Part shown: positions 12,181-26,500 of the stretch, one piece after another
Layout: the number at the start of each line of letters is the position of its first letter
How positions within the stretch are numbered: the stretch's first letter is position 1
Source: Karalla daura
Taxonomy: Eukaryota; Chordata; Actinopteri; Chaetodontiformes; Leiognathidae
Direction of reading: 5' to 3'
DNA: 64,000 nt
Assembly (NCBI GenBank): GCA_029224185.1
Contig: CM055191.1
Span: 12,390,188-12,454,187 of the forward strand
The notes under the pieces: generated by a model
The model's database searches: none
Seen by the model: the letters and a program-made list of their open reading frames with translations, nothing else
What the model was told of the DNA's origin: nothing
Made by a program: the position numbers and the translations under genes

Positions 12181-15100
12181 AACAACACACACAGTGCTGT
12201 TTATTTAATGGCACAAGATTCCCTTTCAGAAATTAAATTATATTCGGTTCAACTCCGTCTTAGTGTTTACTGCAGTTTGTCTAAGCGTCTTCCTTTCGTT
12301 TAGGTTTGAACCAACGCACATAAAGGTTCCCACGTGGTCAAAGATCCTACAAAGCCCAGCGCTTATAGACTACGGGATTGATTTGAGTCAACTTTAATAG
12401 AAGAATAGCTTTGATTTTATAAGCCGCTGCTGAAATCACTGCATCAGCTCTCTAGCAGCCAGATGGTTCGTTTAGTGAGGATGCAACTGGCAGTCGTGAT
12501 GCTCTCATGCTCTGAGGGTTCAGGGAGGAAAATCACTGTATACTGTATGTACAGTATATGGAGCACGTATACTGTATGGGCTGAATGCTGTGGGAGTACA
12601 ATGCACGGTAAGACAATACAACGGGATTTTCTTTCTCCTTTGACAAGCCTCGAGGATAATGAAATTGAAAAGAATCCACAAATGTACTGGCCTGGGTGGA
12701 AGTTACAGGGAATTTGGACAAAGACTCGAATAAATGTGCAGAACACTGCAAAAACACCTCGTGGGTCACACTCAAAGCTTCTTATCTGACCATATATTAT
12801 GTTAGAGCATACAGATCCAATATGGTGGCTGTCAAATTCAACAAGGTTGGCTGATTTTTCTGCGAATTATTCTCAATGATTAATGGTCTTATTACTCGAG
12901 CCGCCCCTCCTTCCCTCCTCCTCAAATGCACACAAGAGAGATACAAGTATATGATTAGAGGGGTGGAAATGAGAGGAAAGAGGAGCAGTGCAGAAAATAG
13001 AGGGAGACAGAAGATGGAGAAGCAGAGAGAGGAGACGGGGAGTGGCCGACAAAACTAACAACACGAAACCAATCTCACAGCGGATGGGGGAATCATTGCA
13101 CAACCTCGCTGACTGATGTCTCTTCTTACCATTTTACAGCTGTTTAGATATCTTCTCAATTTTGCACCAAATACATGAAAATAAAGCTCTTTATTCAGTC
13201 CCACCACCTCTCATAATGTAACAAAATGAGACTGTGAGGCCGGGATCACAACGACTTGAAAAAATGACAAATACGCACGCACGTTATTATGAAATTAGCA
13301 GCGCTAACAGCCGCTGCTTATGCACCGTTTGGTCCTCGTACTTTTGCTTTGGCGTCTCGGTGTAAATAACTTGGCACTACAACAATGGAAAGCAGCAGTA
13401 AAAAAAACAAAACAACAAACAAAAACAAACAAGAACTCAGAGCGGAGCCAGACATTCGGGACTGTACATACAACAGCGTCCATCTGGAAACAGCGCTCGT
13501 GAACATCATTCATTCAGGTTTGTATGGTTCGTATATGGTTTCTATATCACCCGTGTCTATGTGTGTTTACTTCGCAGTGTCAGAGTCTGAACCTCACGTC
13601 TCCTCCAAATGCCTGTTTCATGGACAGACTCTGCTTTGTGCTGTTGAATGCAGTAATTCAATAAGAATAGAAACATGAAATAAAGCACAGCCGTAGACCT
13701 GTTAAACACGTATCGTGTTGTGGAGGTCAGTGCAGTTGCACTCATTTGTGCTCCCCGAAGAAAGCGGTTCATTTGGGGTAAGACAACATCTGTTCCAACT
13801 GTTTGCATGATGTGATACGGCATTTTCATGGTTTGCTGCGCACAAACTTCCTTGTAATTGGTTTGCTTTCCTCCAAGCAAATGCTAATAACTCCTGTTGG
13901 AGGTGACTGCCCACTGTTAAATGTGGGCAGAGATGCAATTATTTGCAAAACAAGTTGATCTCCATTAGTTGGAGATCAGTAAACGATGTTGCAGTTTATT
14001 AGTTTCCATCATGCGACCACCGCAAAACTACCGCTGGATTAATATGCGCTCTACTTCGCGCTCCATCCTACAGATCAGAAATGTGCTTGTTTAACTCACC
14101 GTTCGTGATAAAAATCTGGTATAATTATGAATAATTACGAGTCAAAACCTTATGCCGCTCCTGCTGGGACTTTGTAGCCTGTAATTTGTGAAAATGAGTG
14201 CCGCGTGAGTGATGGCGAGAAACGCTTTTCCTGCAGTACTGAACAGATGCACGGAGGACAGGCGTCAGCAGAGCTCAGCCGCAGACCCACCAGGAAGACG
14301 GAGAGCAGTGAGGAACTGTCCTCTCCGATGCTGGATTGGAAATCTAAATAATTAGACTAACGACCCAAAGTGCACAAACCGGCAACTCTTTCTTCCTGTG
14401 AGTTACTGCAGCAGAATGAAGAACTGAGACCAACTCGGATCCTTTTGTGCTCGGACTCTAATGAGCGCGCACACAGTCACGCTTGAGTTGAGTCTTTAGT
14501 TATAGCGATACCTTGAACTGAACCGGACGAGAGCAAAGACACTTTGCGGATCCATCCCAATCATTTGTGACGACTAATGAGTCACCCAGGGGGACAGAGA
14601 GGCCAAAGTCACCGTCTCCAGTGTAGTTTTTTTTTTATGTTATTCTTCGAGGTGAGAAGCAGAGAAAAACTGTTGCTCGTGTCACAGGAGTCGCTGCAGA
14701 GACACTCTCCAAAAAGATTAATTTATGTGAGACAGCCACATGAAGGCAGTGTTTGGGAAACAGGGTTGGAGAGAATTAAATCTCATTCTGGAGGGCGACA
14801 CGATGCACTGCAGGTCGTCGAGTAATAAAAGATCTCTGCAAAAAAGCTTCAAGGTAAATAGACTGCATTCATATTATTTATGGAGTGATGTCCAATTAAC
14901 ATCGTACACAAGGTTGGGAATTGGTGAGAATTATCGGTTCCGATTCCGATTCCAATTCCTTAACGATTCCCTTATTGATTCTCATTGGGTGTGGGAATAA
15001 AAGAGCACAAATGGGTTTTTATAACAGTGTGTTTCATCTTTATCTCTGAACACGAGACACAGCCCATATACTGTTTCACTGGGTAACATTTGGCAACATT

Positions 15101-15960
15101 TGCAATGCTTATTTGCATTCAAGTGTAAACCAAACACATTAAATGAAAAGAAAAAACAGAATTGTTGAGGAAGACACTGAAGTTTTTACCTATTGTAGGG
15201 TTCAGAGAGTCTAAACTTATTTTCCACTTTGAAAACAGCCGAGGAGTAGCATATCAAACACGTGACATTCGTGCAAATTAATGACATGCTGTGTAGCAAA
15301 ACGAAAGCTTTACAGGCATTACAAATGGCCTCAGCGTAATATATTCCTGTGAAATGTAGCCACACTTTCAGGTGACTCTGCCTGGGCACCATGTTAGCTG
15401 TAATCTGGACCAATCTGTCATTAATGCATTGTTATTGAAACATCGTAACAGTTGCAAAAAATGTCTGAAGGAATTAATCCACTAAATTGGTTCTGACAAG
15501 GAACCGGTTCTTAAATCTTTCCTTATTTGTACACAAAAACTTGTTTGTGGCAGCAGCATTTCTTTTGATTACCAAAACTACCTCATGGACAAATTGGCAG
15601 GTGATGAGTGCCTCCATGTTGCCTCAGAAACCGGTTAAAATTTGATATACGGGCACACTGAGAAATGGATATAAAGAACAGATATAATACAAGAGGAGCC
15701 AAACGATAAGAGACACGGTAAGAGGGATCAAGGGAAGGGCAGTATTAGAGAGGTAGAAGGTGGGCGGCGGCCACGGAGCTATAAAGGGAGGGTTCGATGG
15801 AGAGGAAGATAAAGACGGAGCAGGGCTGGTTAGAGGCAGAGGAATGCACAGAGGAAGAGATGGCTGTGACTAGAAAGGTGTGATGCAAGACGCAGGATGA
15901 GTCTCTAATTAGTTTTTCAGCTCAAACTTCAATCTCTCACTGTGACCTTAATAAACAGAT
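12181..15960. other. Non-coding stretch with a promoter-like patch
   Basis: Mostly AT-rich single-copy-looking DNA. Between about 14,150 and 14,590 base composition becomes more balanced, with several CpGs and a perfect AP-1-like TGAGTCA (14578-14584). This could be a conserved regulatory block or a 5' UTR. No coding frame is credible. The transposon-like relic at 14.9-15.5 kb is listed separately. Confidence 0.4.
14905..15525. mobile_element. Possible non-autonomous DNA transposon fragment
   Basis: The left side begins GGTTGGGAATTGGTGAGAAT with repeated GGTTCCGATTCC motifs. The right side carries the complementary style GGAACCGGTTCTTAAATC. Terminal blocks of this type bound hAT-like non-autonomous elements in vertebrates. 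I could not define a TSD. Confidence 0.33.
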
Positions 15961-15961
15961 G

Positions 15962-15962
<1 letters not shown>

Positions 15963-15997
<35 letters not shown>

Positions 15998-16060
15998 ACA
16001 TCCACGTAGACCAAAAATCCACGGCTGCGTGCGCGCGCACGCTTGCGCACACGCGGTGTG
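15963..16060 (+). repeat. (CA)n followed by a GC-alternating palindrome
   Basis: A CA array at 15963-15996, then a perfect 16-bp palindrome GCGTGCGCGCGCACGC at 16027-16042 and more alternating purine-pyrimidine sequence; Z-DNA-prone composition. Confidence 0.85.
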
Positions 16061-16524
16061 ATGAAAGTGTTACCTCAGCATTTTCCAGCTAAATGTACTC
16101 ATTAGCCTAGTTGCACATGGCTGCCTGGGAAAACAACAAAGTCAGCTCCAGAAAGCAGAAAGCATTCATCTAAGAGGCTGTCAGAGTGGGAGACAGAGAG
16201 CAGAGGTCTCAGCACTACCACAAACTCGTGGCTGCATTATTTTCCCAGAGACTGACTCAGATTAGATGCCATTGCACACGTTCTCACTGCATGTTTATTC
16301 AAGCATTTTTTTTTTTACTCCTCGTCACAATCGAGCACAAAGTAAGAGTTGTCGTAATGAATGCCAACCATCACCCGGTATTCCTGATTTTCATTATTTT
16401 GTTTCGAATTGACATCTATACTCTGAACCGCCACCATTTCATATATGGTGCCTGCTCTTACTGTTGTCTTGCATGAACCATGAACCGATAGAAGAGAATT
16501 TGTGTCATCTTTACTTTAACATTC

Positions 16525-16740
16525 GCCAATTAAGGAATATACTGAGGCCACTGTTACCTCCAAACAAGAAGGTCCTATGACTCCAGAGTCCAAAAACATG
16601 CATGTTTAGGTTGGTTATTGACTCTAAATCTAAAGGTGTGAAATAAAAAGGTGTGACATGCCCTGTGATAGACCTATCCAGGGTGTATTTCCTCCTTTGA
16701 AAGGAAATGAGCACTAGAGATAGGGACCAGTAACATGTCA
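16525..16740 (+). repeat. Teleost dispersed repeat, same family, degenerate
   Basis: CCAGAGTCCAAAAACATGCA, TGTTTAGGTTGG, GACTCTAAATCT and CCTGTGATAGACC follow the family order; the left part is badly eroded. Confidence 0.6.
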
Positions 16741-18034
16741 CCATTATGGTATAAAGCTATGTTGAAACATCAGAAATGCATTAAGAAGCAGGTGTTTCAG
16801 ACAATTCCAAATACAAACAGCACAAAGTGAGAGTGGTTTTTCCATACAGTACTAATGTAATCATTATTGCTGCTTCCATCATAGAATATTACATACATAC
16901 ATTGGATCACTTTGTCCAAAGGAAGAGAACAATCACTCACATCTGTGGTAAGTCTCAAACATCACAACACTAGGGGCATTATCATGCTGTCACCTGAAAA
17001 AAAAAAAATCAGACCTCTACTCAGAGAAGCCACAGAGGATACAAACACAGGACTGTATCTTGCAGTGACATGACAGCGCTGGCCGGTCTGTCTGCCCCAT
17101 CAAACCCCAAATATTCGCAGTGTGAGTCCGACTTGGAAGGTAGGGGAGTCTGTGGCTGTGTGATTGCAGGGCTACAAGTGTCTGATAGAGCAAATAAAAG
17201 CTAGGTGCACAATGCAACCGAGGTGTGCTTTACTGTTTTGAGACAAGGGAACTATCTGCTATACTGTATGAATAAAACTTTGTTGTTTTTTCTGACTGTG
17301 TCTTTTCCTGCTTCGCTGCCTTTGGAAATACAAATAATTCTTCATCATTCGTTGAAGGTAACTGGACTGTGTCATCCGCTCAACAAAGTCCAGTGGGACC
17401 TTTTTTCTGTGGCAGTGGAGACAACATGACCATCTGATTCCAAGGCTGAGCTCCTGGCAGAGTCTGGTGGGTGAGAGGAGTGCATGACTATTTGTAGCTG
17501 CTGTTGAGCATATGCCAGCCTCACATAAGGCTTCAGGCTCATGTTTGGTGTCAGGAGACTCACGCTTTCAAAGGGACAGGGGGCTCTGGTGGACACACAC
17601 ACACACACACACAGTGTTTGCTGAGCACTTAACAGTTATCCAGCTTATACATTTCTAAATATTTCTGTCTCCCTCTTGAAGTGACAGTAGAGTAACATTT
17701 TTTTTCTCCCTGACAGTAAATTGGATCCTGTGAGACTGTCCTTTGATGCCTAAACTAAAAGCTGCAGTGAGGTGGGCAACAGGCATGTTTCTCATCCCAC
17801 TAGTGCAGGAAGCTGGTGATGACTTGAAGACTTGTCCAAGCTGGAGCTGGGAACAAACACGGCTTGAGAGTTGTCTTTGTGTGTGAAATGTCATTGTGCA
17901 GCGTTGCAGTATGATCCAAGTCACTCCCAATGAAGGGGAAAATGGGGCAGACACACAGACACAAACACAGACAGGCTCCTCCCACTCCTCATCCGTCCAG
18001 TATCTTACTCACTTTTTACTCAATTGTGTCACAG

Positions 18035-18110
18035 GGGTCGCTATAAGAAATACACCCTGGAACGGCCGCCAGTCTCTCACAGGTCACACACTCCATTCAC
18101 TCTCATACCA
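18035..18110 (-). repeat. Fragment of the same dispersed repeat
   Basis: The reverse complement of the family's right part (CCCTGTGATGGACTGGCGACC region): ACACCCTGGA, CGCCAGTCTCTCACAGG and CCATTCACTCTCATACC. A second small fragment (GTGGGAGGAAACTGC) is at 18555-18600. Confidence 0.5.
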
Positions 18111-18619
18111 GCTGGGTTTTCAGTACCTGTGGAGCGTGCAAAACCTAAAATTTTACGCTCTCATGAGGTCGTTTTATGTGACAGTGAATTGCTGCCACAC
18201 AAAAAAGGCGCAGTATCACTTAATTACATGAACGTATTGTTTTTATGTTTTAACAGTATCTTTTTCACGCATCATACATACAATAATAATTTCACATGAA
18301 AAGATACTGTCTTAATAAAATAAAATGAATATCAATATGTATCACAAAATCCTTAAAAGCGATGTTGTAAGATAGAAACTGAACAGAATTACTTCTCCTA
18401 GACAAAACAGCTTGGAGACACATACAAATAGCGATTGTACATCACTGATATTTCAGAAACATCTCTTTTATCTCATGAAATATAGCAATGGAAGCACAGC
18501 TTTCGACACCTAGGAGTAATTTGATTCTCCAATAAAAATCTGTGTTTTTGTACAGTGGGAGGAAACTGCAGGCAGGGGACACATACTCCACCCAGAAAGA
18601 CCTAGAAAGGAATCAAACT

Positions 18620-21600
18620 CATGTCCTTCAAGCTGTGATGAATCTACTGTGACTTCATTTGGATCAAACAGCATGTTTCACCTGTAGCTTCCTCAGTTAC
18701 CCACCGCAAAACCACACAAGCACCTCCGGGCATCATAAATACTTAGAAAATAGAGGATTTGCTAAATATATTCCGTAGAACATATTAATCATGAAGGCCT
18801 GTTAACTCATGTCTCTCTTAGGGGCAACATTACCTGTGAAGAGAGGGAATCCACATTTTCATGTCACAGAAAATCATTTTCAAAGCAGCCTCTCTCTCCA
18901 CAGCCACTATCCAACAACAGCTCTCAGTTTGAGACTGTGTCTTTGTCTTTGATGCCTGTAAACACCAGTCGTGTGTTCTCATGTAGTTTGGATGAAGAAA
19001 CCTGAGGAAGCCGCTGTTAAAATTTAACGTGCGCCCCAAATGAAATGGGAGTGAAAACACTGAATTGTGCGATCGGTTTGATGTGCACCTCAGATGTCCC
19101 TGCGACCAATCAGCACCTGAGACTGAGAAACTGGTTGCGTTGGTTTGAGCTGTGCTCATTAAAATGATTGAGGCATTCGGTGGTTACAGTCATTACTTAC
19201 ATCCAGTGCCAGTCACTAATGATTCAAGAGCCGTATTTACATATATTACAACTAGGGAGTCAAATCATTACTACTACTAAGACTGTTCATTTAAAAGCTA
19301 TAAATGCTCCCTGTGCCACACGTACATCTGTGCCATTAACTCTACTTGTTTACATTGTAATATTTACAGAACGTGGATTTTGTTAAACGGATAAGCAGCA
19401 TCTGCGTGAGATCAATTTTCAGGCTCCGTGTGCTGCGATTTAAAGGTGAATGTTTTCACATCTTGAGCGGGGAAATTTATTCAGCGAAAGTATCATTGAG
19501 AAGTACTGCGTATTAATTGAGACCCAGTGGTGGCGTGATAATTGAGGAGTTCAATTTATACATATTCATTACTACATAATGTGCTGTATATATAATCTCT
19601 GAAAGCTGAGCTGGAGATGCAAACAAGCTCCCAGTGAAATGTTTTAATTGGCCTGTTCTATTTCCATTTCAATAAGATGTTCCCTCCCCTCTTCTCCGCC
19701 ACCCCTCCCCTCTCCTCCGCTCCTCCTTTGTCCCCTCCTTTTCTCTCAAGCTGTCCCGTCTGATACGTGACACGTTGGCTCCCTCTCGTCTTCCTGTTAA
19801 TGGATCGCTTAACTTCACAATTTGGTCCTGTATGTGGACAGATAACGACCGGCGTACAGTATGTGAATGGGGGTGAGTTTGCGTGCAATTGGATGCAGCG
19901 GGACAAGAGTAACGCAGGAAGTTGAAAGAGGAGGAGATGAGGAGATGAAAGGGGGAGACATGAAAGGAGACGGGACGAAGAGAGAAAAGTTGAGATTTCA
20001 CGAACACCACGAGTGGAGCTCTGGCAGCAGAGATGAGATGTACTTCTGATCAGAAGCCATTACAGAGCGACGCCACCAAAACTGCAATCCAGTGGTATTC
20101 AGACCACAGCCATCATAACAGCACTTGAAAACTCAAATATCAGGACAAATCTGAGCTCTGAGCATTTAACCGCAGTCAAATGCAAATGAGTTGCAGACTG
20201 GGTTGATATTAATGTGTGAATCCATGATAAACTGTGATTATTCTCCACCAAAAACACATGAAGTCTTTACGGAGATACATTATGCCAGGATTGGACGACA
20301 CGTGTTTTTAAGTGACTTCAAACTCAACCATGCATGAAACAATTGAACCAAGGCAGAGATGCTTTTGTCCAATATGAAACTTAAGCTTGAGTTGCAATAA
20401 ACTTTAAAAGATTCAAATAAAAGAAGGAATAAAAGTAATAAAAAGTGATAATTTGTAACAAATAGAGTTATGGGATAATGGATGTGGTGAATTGTTATTA
20501 AGGTGACCTAAAAGTCTGTATAATAAGCATAAAAGAACAGTTTAATCAATAACTACAATGTGAGAGTTAAAATAGAAAATACTAGTAAATTGAAACAATC
20601 TAACCTGAAAACTGTAATAAAACAGGAGCTGCAGTGTTTATAAGTCATGATGTACAGATCTGGAGTCTCATCGTGGCTGCACTGCAAACAGAAAATCTCT
20701 TTCAGCTCATCATCTGAGTCAGGAAGCACATTTACTCCGACAATCAGCCCCTCAAAAACCTCTGGCCACAGCTGAAATGATTCCAGGCCGATTATTATTT
20801 AAATGCAGATGAAGAGGAAAGAGGGAAAGAGAAACCGATTAAAAAAAGCCAGAGAGGAAAGAAGAGGACATCTATCCTGCCCCCGTATTCAAACACTCCA
20901 CTTCTATCACACTAATTTCTCTTTTCCTGACTTTTCTCCGGTTTGTTTAAACCGCTCTCTCTCCCCTCTGTCTTTTGCAGAGGATTCCCCACTTTCCCCA
21001 CTGTTTCCTTCCTCCTCTTCCTTCCAGACCTCAAACCTTCCTCATGCCCCCCCCCCCCCAACCCCCCAACCCCCCCACTCCTCTCTCGATTCGTCTTTGT
21101 GTACCCTGCCATTCTCCGTGCTGCCCCAGGCTCAGACATATGGCGCTCTCCTCTCTGCTATTGTCATCCATTAACACAGTTGTCGGTGGGAATTACAGAC
21201 ACATAGCGCAACATGCGGGGCTGTGCTGTAGCGTCTGATGTTGGAGACAGAACAAGGCAGGGAAAGATGTTAAGTGTCTTAAAGGGGGGAACGAAAAGAA
21301 ATCTGATTCACTGCTTTTAAAACAACCTCAGAAAATGAAGTCGCAGCACTTTCTTTTTTCCTGCAAGGAAAAAGCAACAAAGCGACTTCCGTCATTTCAA
21401 TGCACAGGTGAATGATGGACAACCTCATTTTCTTGTATTCAATCACTAACTGAGCAATCTTCTTGACAAAGATTGTCATAGAAAATCCAGTCAACCTTCT
21501 CTCAGAGAGTCCAAGGAAAAGATGTCTTCCGACTGTTGCTTTGAGTGCCCAACGTTCACCACATGATGCTCGAACGCTGCTTCGACAGCTGCTGTCAGCT

Positions 21601-23340
21601 TACATTCACAACAGCCCGAGTCTGGAAATCTGTAGGAGTCACTGAAACATCCGCTGGAACTCCTCAAACTACCGCAGCAACACAATCTGGCGCCCCGCTC
21701 ACGCTTAGTGAGGGGTGTCTCGCCAAACTGTTGCTGGGGAGTGGTTCTCGCACGATCTCGGGATCGTGGGGTGTTAGCAGAGTGAACAAGTTGACTCTAG
21801 ACTCGGGGACTCTCTGAGGCTGTGCTGAACCGCAGTGTTGGCAGATGGAAAATACAGTAATATTTCACTGGGAGCCTAAGATTATGGCATTTTGCTAAAA
21901 AAAAAACAAAAAAAACCTACCAAATTGCTGTACTGAAACAACTTGCAGATGTGTCAGAATATGACAATATGACAGTTGTATAACTGATGTATTGGTGACA
22001 TTTCTTTCTCTAAATTGATAGTGTCGTGCTACATTATAAATGTATGGAGGGACAAAAAGAATGAAAAACCTCCATGACACCCCTAGACAACCCCTGTTGT
22101 CATGTTGGCATTATTTGGCTTTCCTGGCCTAGTTTGACGTCTCCTATGACGTGAACCTTGGTATTGATCAGTAGGAGGGAGTGCTCTGTGCTTTGATTGA
22201 CAGTTTCTTGTCACACCTCACTGATAACCTATGAATACCTATCAGTCAACCAATCAATAATGATCAGGGTCAGGATCAGGGTCAGTAGTGTTTCCTGTCT
22301 CCCGACCAAGACTACGCCACTATGATTGCTTAATTTACTGACCTTGTAACTCGTGATGCATTTCCCCTCCATCCTGGTCCCATTTACTTCTTGTGACATT
22401 TTTAAAACACCATTAGGAGGAACAAAAGTCCAGTGCCATGTCTGCCACCCAGATCCATGACTATATTCAGGAGCTCCCCTGCATCTGTGCAGAGGGGACT
22501 CTATACTGTGCAAATACATTTGGCCTGGCCCTTGGTTACTGCCATCTACTGGACAGTCCTGGTAGTCCTGGTGCATGTGTGAACAGGGGTAAAGCAGCTG
22601 CGTGCTGAGTAGTTGGACATGTGCGAATGGGAAAATCATTCACGGATCAGGATAGACTTGAGGGGCTTCAGATCGGAAATTTGGCACCTTCTATGTGTGA
22701 AAGGAGCTGAGGTTTGTAAGCAGCCCAGTGGCTCAGCCACTCTCAGGCTTTGATAAAAAGCCAAAATAGTTCCGGAGAGATATGAATGTCTCGTCTGCTG
22801 AAAATGTCACCGTCACGTGTGCCATGTTTTCACATTGTTTCTGGAGAGAGAACTCAGCTGCAGTTTATGGCATTTATTTTGAGTTAGGTCAGTTGTTTTC
22901 AGGTGTGACATTGGCAAGTGGTGATTAATACTTCCAAGTTGTTGTGGAAAGTAACCCTGAAGCAAATAAATTGATAATGAATTATCACAGATGCGTACAA
23001 TGCATTGGGCTTTTTATTATTTTGGGTATTTACGCCATATTTGCGAAAGCTTTTAAGATATAAATGTTGCATAAATGCTTCCGCACAAACATATTCTGGA
23101 TCCGCACTGTTGAGAAAAGCTGTTTTCAATGGGGCGAAGAAACAAAGAGAGAAAGGAAATTTGTGCATTGCCTTTAGGATAAACATAAAGTCTGCATCTG
23201 CTCCAGACCGACTTCATCACTGCAAGTTTGATTAGGCAGGGATGGAAAATCACAGCATGTGCACACTTCTTCGAAGCTCTAATTAAAGCGGTTGTGATGA
23301 CAGAGCTTGCAGTCTGATGTACAGTATTACACAGCAGTCG
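18620..23340. other. Non-coding stretch
   Basis: No gene is recognised. It holds a purine/pyrimidine-skewed zone at 19,680-19,990, a C-tract at 21047-21076, a TTCTCCTC-rich zone at 20,960-21,030 and an AGGGTCAGGATC direct repeat at 22,262-22,284. The remaining sequence is unremarkable and AT-rich. Confidence 0.5.
21047..21076 (-). repeat. C-tract, G-quadruplex motif on the minus strand
   Basis: C runs of 13, 6 and 7 separated by AA pairs. On the complementary strand this gives G-runs with TT loops, a canonical quadruplex-forming pattern. Confidence 0.85.
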
Positions 23341-23357
23341 CTATCGCGTGCCTAGAG

Positions 23358-23544
23358 ACGTGTGTGTGTGTGTGTGTGTGTGTGCCTGTGTGTGTGTGTG
23401 TGTGAGAAAGTGAGAAGGAGGGAGGGCAGGAGAGAGAGATAATGGCTCTATAATAATCAGACTATAGGAAATGGAGGAGCAGAGAGCTGTGACAGCTTGT
23501 CCGCCAGCAAACTGTCAGTTACACAAACACAAGCACGCCTACGT

Positions 23545-23592
<48 letters not shown>
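23358..23592 (+). repeat. (GT)n and (CA)n microsatellite pair
   Basis: A GT array at 23358-23405 and a CA array at 23545-23592, about 140 bases apart. The two are mutually complementary and could pair as a large hairpin. Confidence 0.93.
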
Positions 23593-26500
23593 GCAGTCTT
23601 ACATCGATACTAATCAAACCTCACAGTCGTTACATGTGATCCAGTGTCAGAGCACTATTTAAGGATATTTTTACTTTGTTGTCGAGCGTGCGGCGGAGAT
23701 GCGAGGATTGTGGCGTTTGCTGGGTTGCTGCGGAGCGGCTGAATAAGAAACAGGTTCTTAACGATGACATGACAGCTGAGCTCTAATTTGCAACATGAGA
23801 GTCAGAATTGGCAGGAGTTGCTGCAGCAGCAGCATCAGCAGCAGTGAAGCAGGAAAGATGCCACTAAAGCATGCGGAGTGAGAAGGCAGACGGATTGACA
23901 GACAGTCAAGGTGCTGAGACGGACAGACAGACAGCCAGAGAGAAGGAGCCCGAGGTGGTGTGTTTGCATCTCCCCTTCGTTGTCTGCAGGTTTTTGATTC
24001 TGTTTGAAGTTCTCCCTCTCTGCGATGGGTTTTGTTAAGTCTTGTCAGATTGTTCTGGTGCTTTTTTTTTCTGACTTGTCAGGACAAGACGTCTTTAATC
24101 TTCCTTATCTACCGTGTCTGCAAAGAAAAGACAAATACAGCTCTTTTCCTTTTCTCGCTCATAATGAGATGAAACCCACTGGCTGTGTCCATACGCCAAT
24201 AATCTAAGGCTTCACTTTGATATCATAGTTGTCTGAGGACATGTTAAAGGAAATTGACATTTTAGATCTTTAATACTGCGAGCAGACTGGAGGGATGTGG
24301 GGGAGAAGATTCAATTATTAAAATTTTTTCAGCAAACCCCTCATGCTCGTACACCTGAGAGAGGAATTAGACTCAGTTTTGAGGAAGTTTTTTTACATAC
24401 ATGAAAAAAAAGCTAACGTATTTACCAAAACAAAGCAATGTGCTCACGTTTAGATTGAGTGAGCTCATATTTAATGGCCAACCGCGGTGTTGAGAAAGAT
24501 ATTTCCCAAAAGAAACCTCTTGCATACTTTTCAGACACCCATTACAATGAATGTGGGCGTCGAGGTAATTTGCTGGGAGTGAAAAATGATCAGATGAACA
24601 ACGAAACTGTGGAGTATTGCTGCATGTCATATCAGACCGTCAGTTGTAGGGATAGAAAAAAATGTGCCTTGTTTCACGTGAAACACGAGTGAATCTTTGC
24701 GAGACATAAACAGAGCACATCAGAACATATACGACTGTCATTCTGCAGCAAACATACTTACAGGTGCTGCAAACAAGTGAGTTAACACCCGTACAAACCG
24801 CTCGGAGCAGGTTGGGGAACACGTCCTTCTGTCGGTATCAAACATTAAATACAAAATGTTTCTGCTTGTCGACAGAGCAAAGAAAACACAGCTCAGGACT
24901 CGACTGAAGTGCAGAGCAGAGAGAAGAGAGAGAGAGAGAGAGAGAAGCAAAAAATGTCATTGAATGTCCTAATCTTCAGTGACTTTGTTGGAAAGATCTG
25001 GAATCCTTGACCGTTAAAGTTAATCTCATCATAATACGGGTCTATTTTCCGGCTCACAGTTTGCTGACAGAGGAAATCATCACGCTGCGGAGAAACCAAG
25101 CGTTCACACTTCAAATTACCGGTGACCCCAACCAATGCACGCACACACACGCACACACACACACACACACACGCAAACATATTACAAAAAGACAAGAGTA
25201 CAAATGCAACACGATCACCAGGACAGAGTAAATGAACAGATGTACAAAGGGCACATGCTGACACACACATGCACATGCACAGATGGACATATCGACACAC
25301 ACTCACACACACACACACACACACACACACTCGTGTCCTTTCCCTGGAAACATTGGCCCTACCCTCTCAGCCTTTGACTGTTTGGCTCTGTTTGAAGTGT
25401 CACCACTGTATTCTCCGGGACGATTAAGACTTAACCACGTGCAAGGTCGGGCTTTTTCCGTCTCTTGTGTGAATTCTCTCTTTGTGAAAAGTCGTCCTTG
25501 AAGCAGGACCCACAGTAGTTCCTCGGTAGTTTCCAACAGCATAATCTCAATAGTGGCAGAGTTATCTTGCAGAAACACAAAAGAGTTATCATGCGGTGAT
25601 GCAAACATCACTTTATTCTCGTGACATGATCTGACTGGTGCCCTCGTGTTTTGTTTCGTTACACAAATTAAAATACGACCCTCACTGTTACTTCCTGATT
25701 ATGGCTGATGTTGCCCTCACTTTGCTCTCCTCTCACTGATGAGCATGATGGATTGGGAGCGTCTGACACGACCGTAAAATCATAGACTGTTGTTTGTAAT
25801 TACACGGTAAGACAAAATGCTCTTTCAAAAACACAAGTTATGACTAGTAATTTTACCCAGTAATAGGTTGATCTTTACCCGTCTCCTCTAGTCATATCAA
25901 ATAAGACTTTGGGGTCTCACAAGGTGACAAAGGACAACTATTTCTTGCAGAGGTTTCCATTGTAAGATGTTACAAATGTGTAAATGAGTAATTTTTTTCA
26001 TACACTATATCAACATGTCTGTCTTTTTTTTTGCAGTATTTTGGTGTTTTTAGGGGTAATGGAAACACAGCTACACTTGCAGACAAAATATACAATTACG
26101 TCCCACCTGCTCTCTGTCTTGTCAAGGCATAACTTAAAAAACATTGTACATTTGCTTAAAAAAAAAGAAAAAGACACTTGAACACTCAGACACATGCGTG
26201 TATGGGGGCCACAGTGAATAACAGAGCGTGAGGCGGGAATGGTACTGAGGCAAATGCAGGGAAAAGCAAAGTGCTCTAAAAGTCACTTGCAATTTGGAGA
26301 GCTACTTAGTCAAGGTCATTATTGCACTGAGTCCGTGCATATGGGTGTGCGTCTGTGCATATGTGCATATATCTGTGTGTCTGCCTCCTGAACACAATAA
26401 TGCAGCCATTTTCAGCTATACCAGAGTGCAGTAAAACCATTAAGGATCTGACAGAAGTGCTGACTGTAGATTACATTGGCTCTAAATCTGAGCCAGGCAT

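Noticed and set aside
21735..21775. Short hairpin CACGATC-TCGG-GATCGTG
   Set aside because: A seven-base stem with a four-base loop is expected by chance in 64 kb, and no functional context was found.
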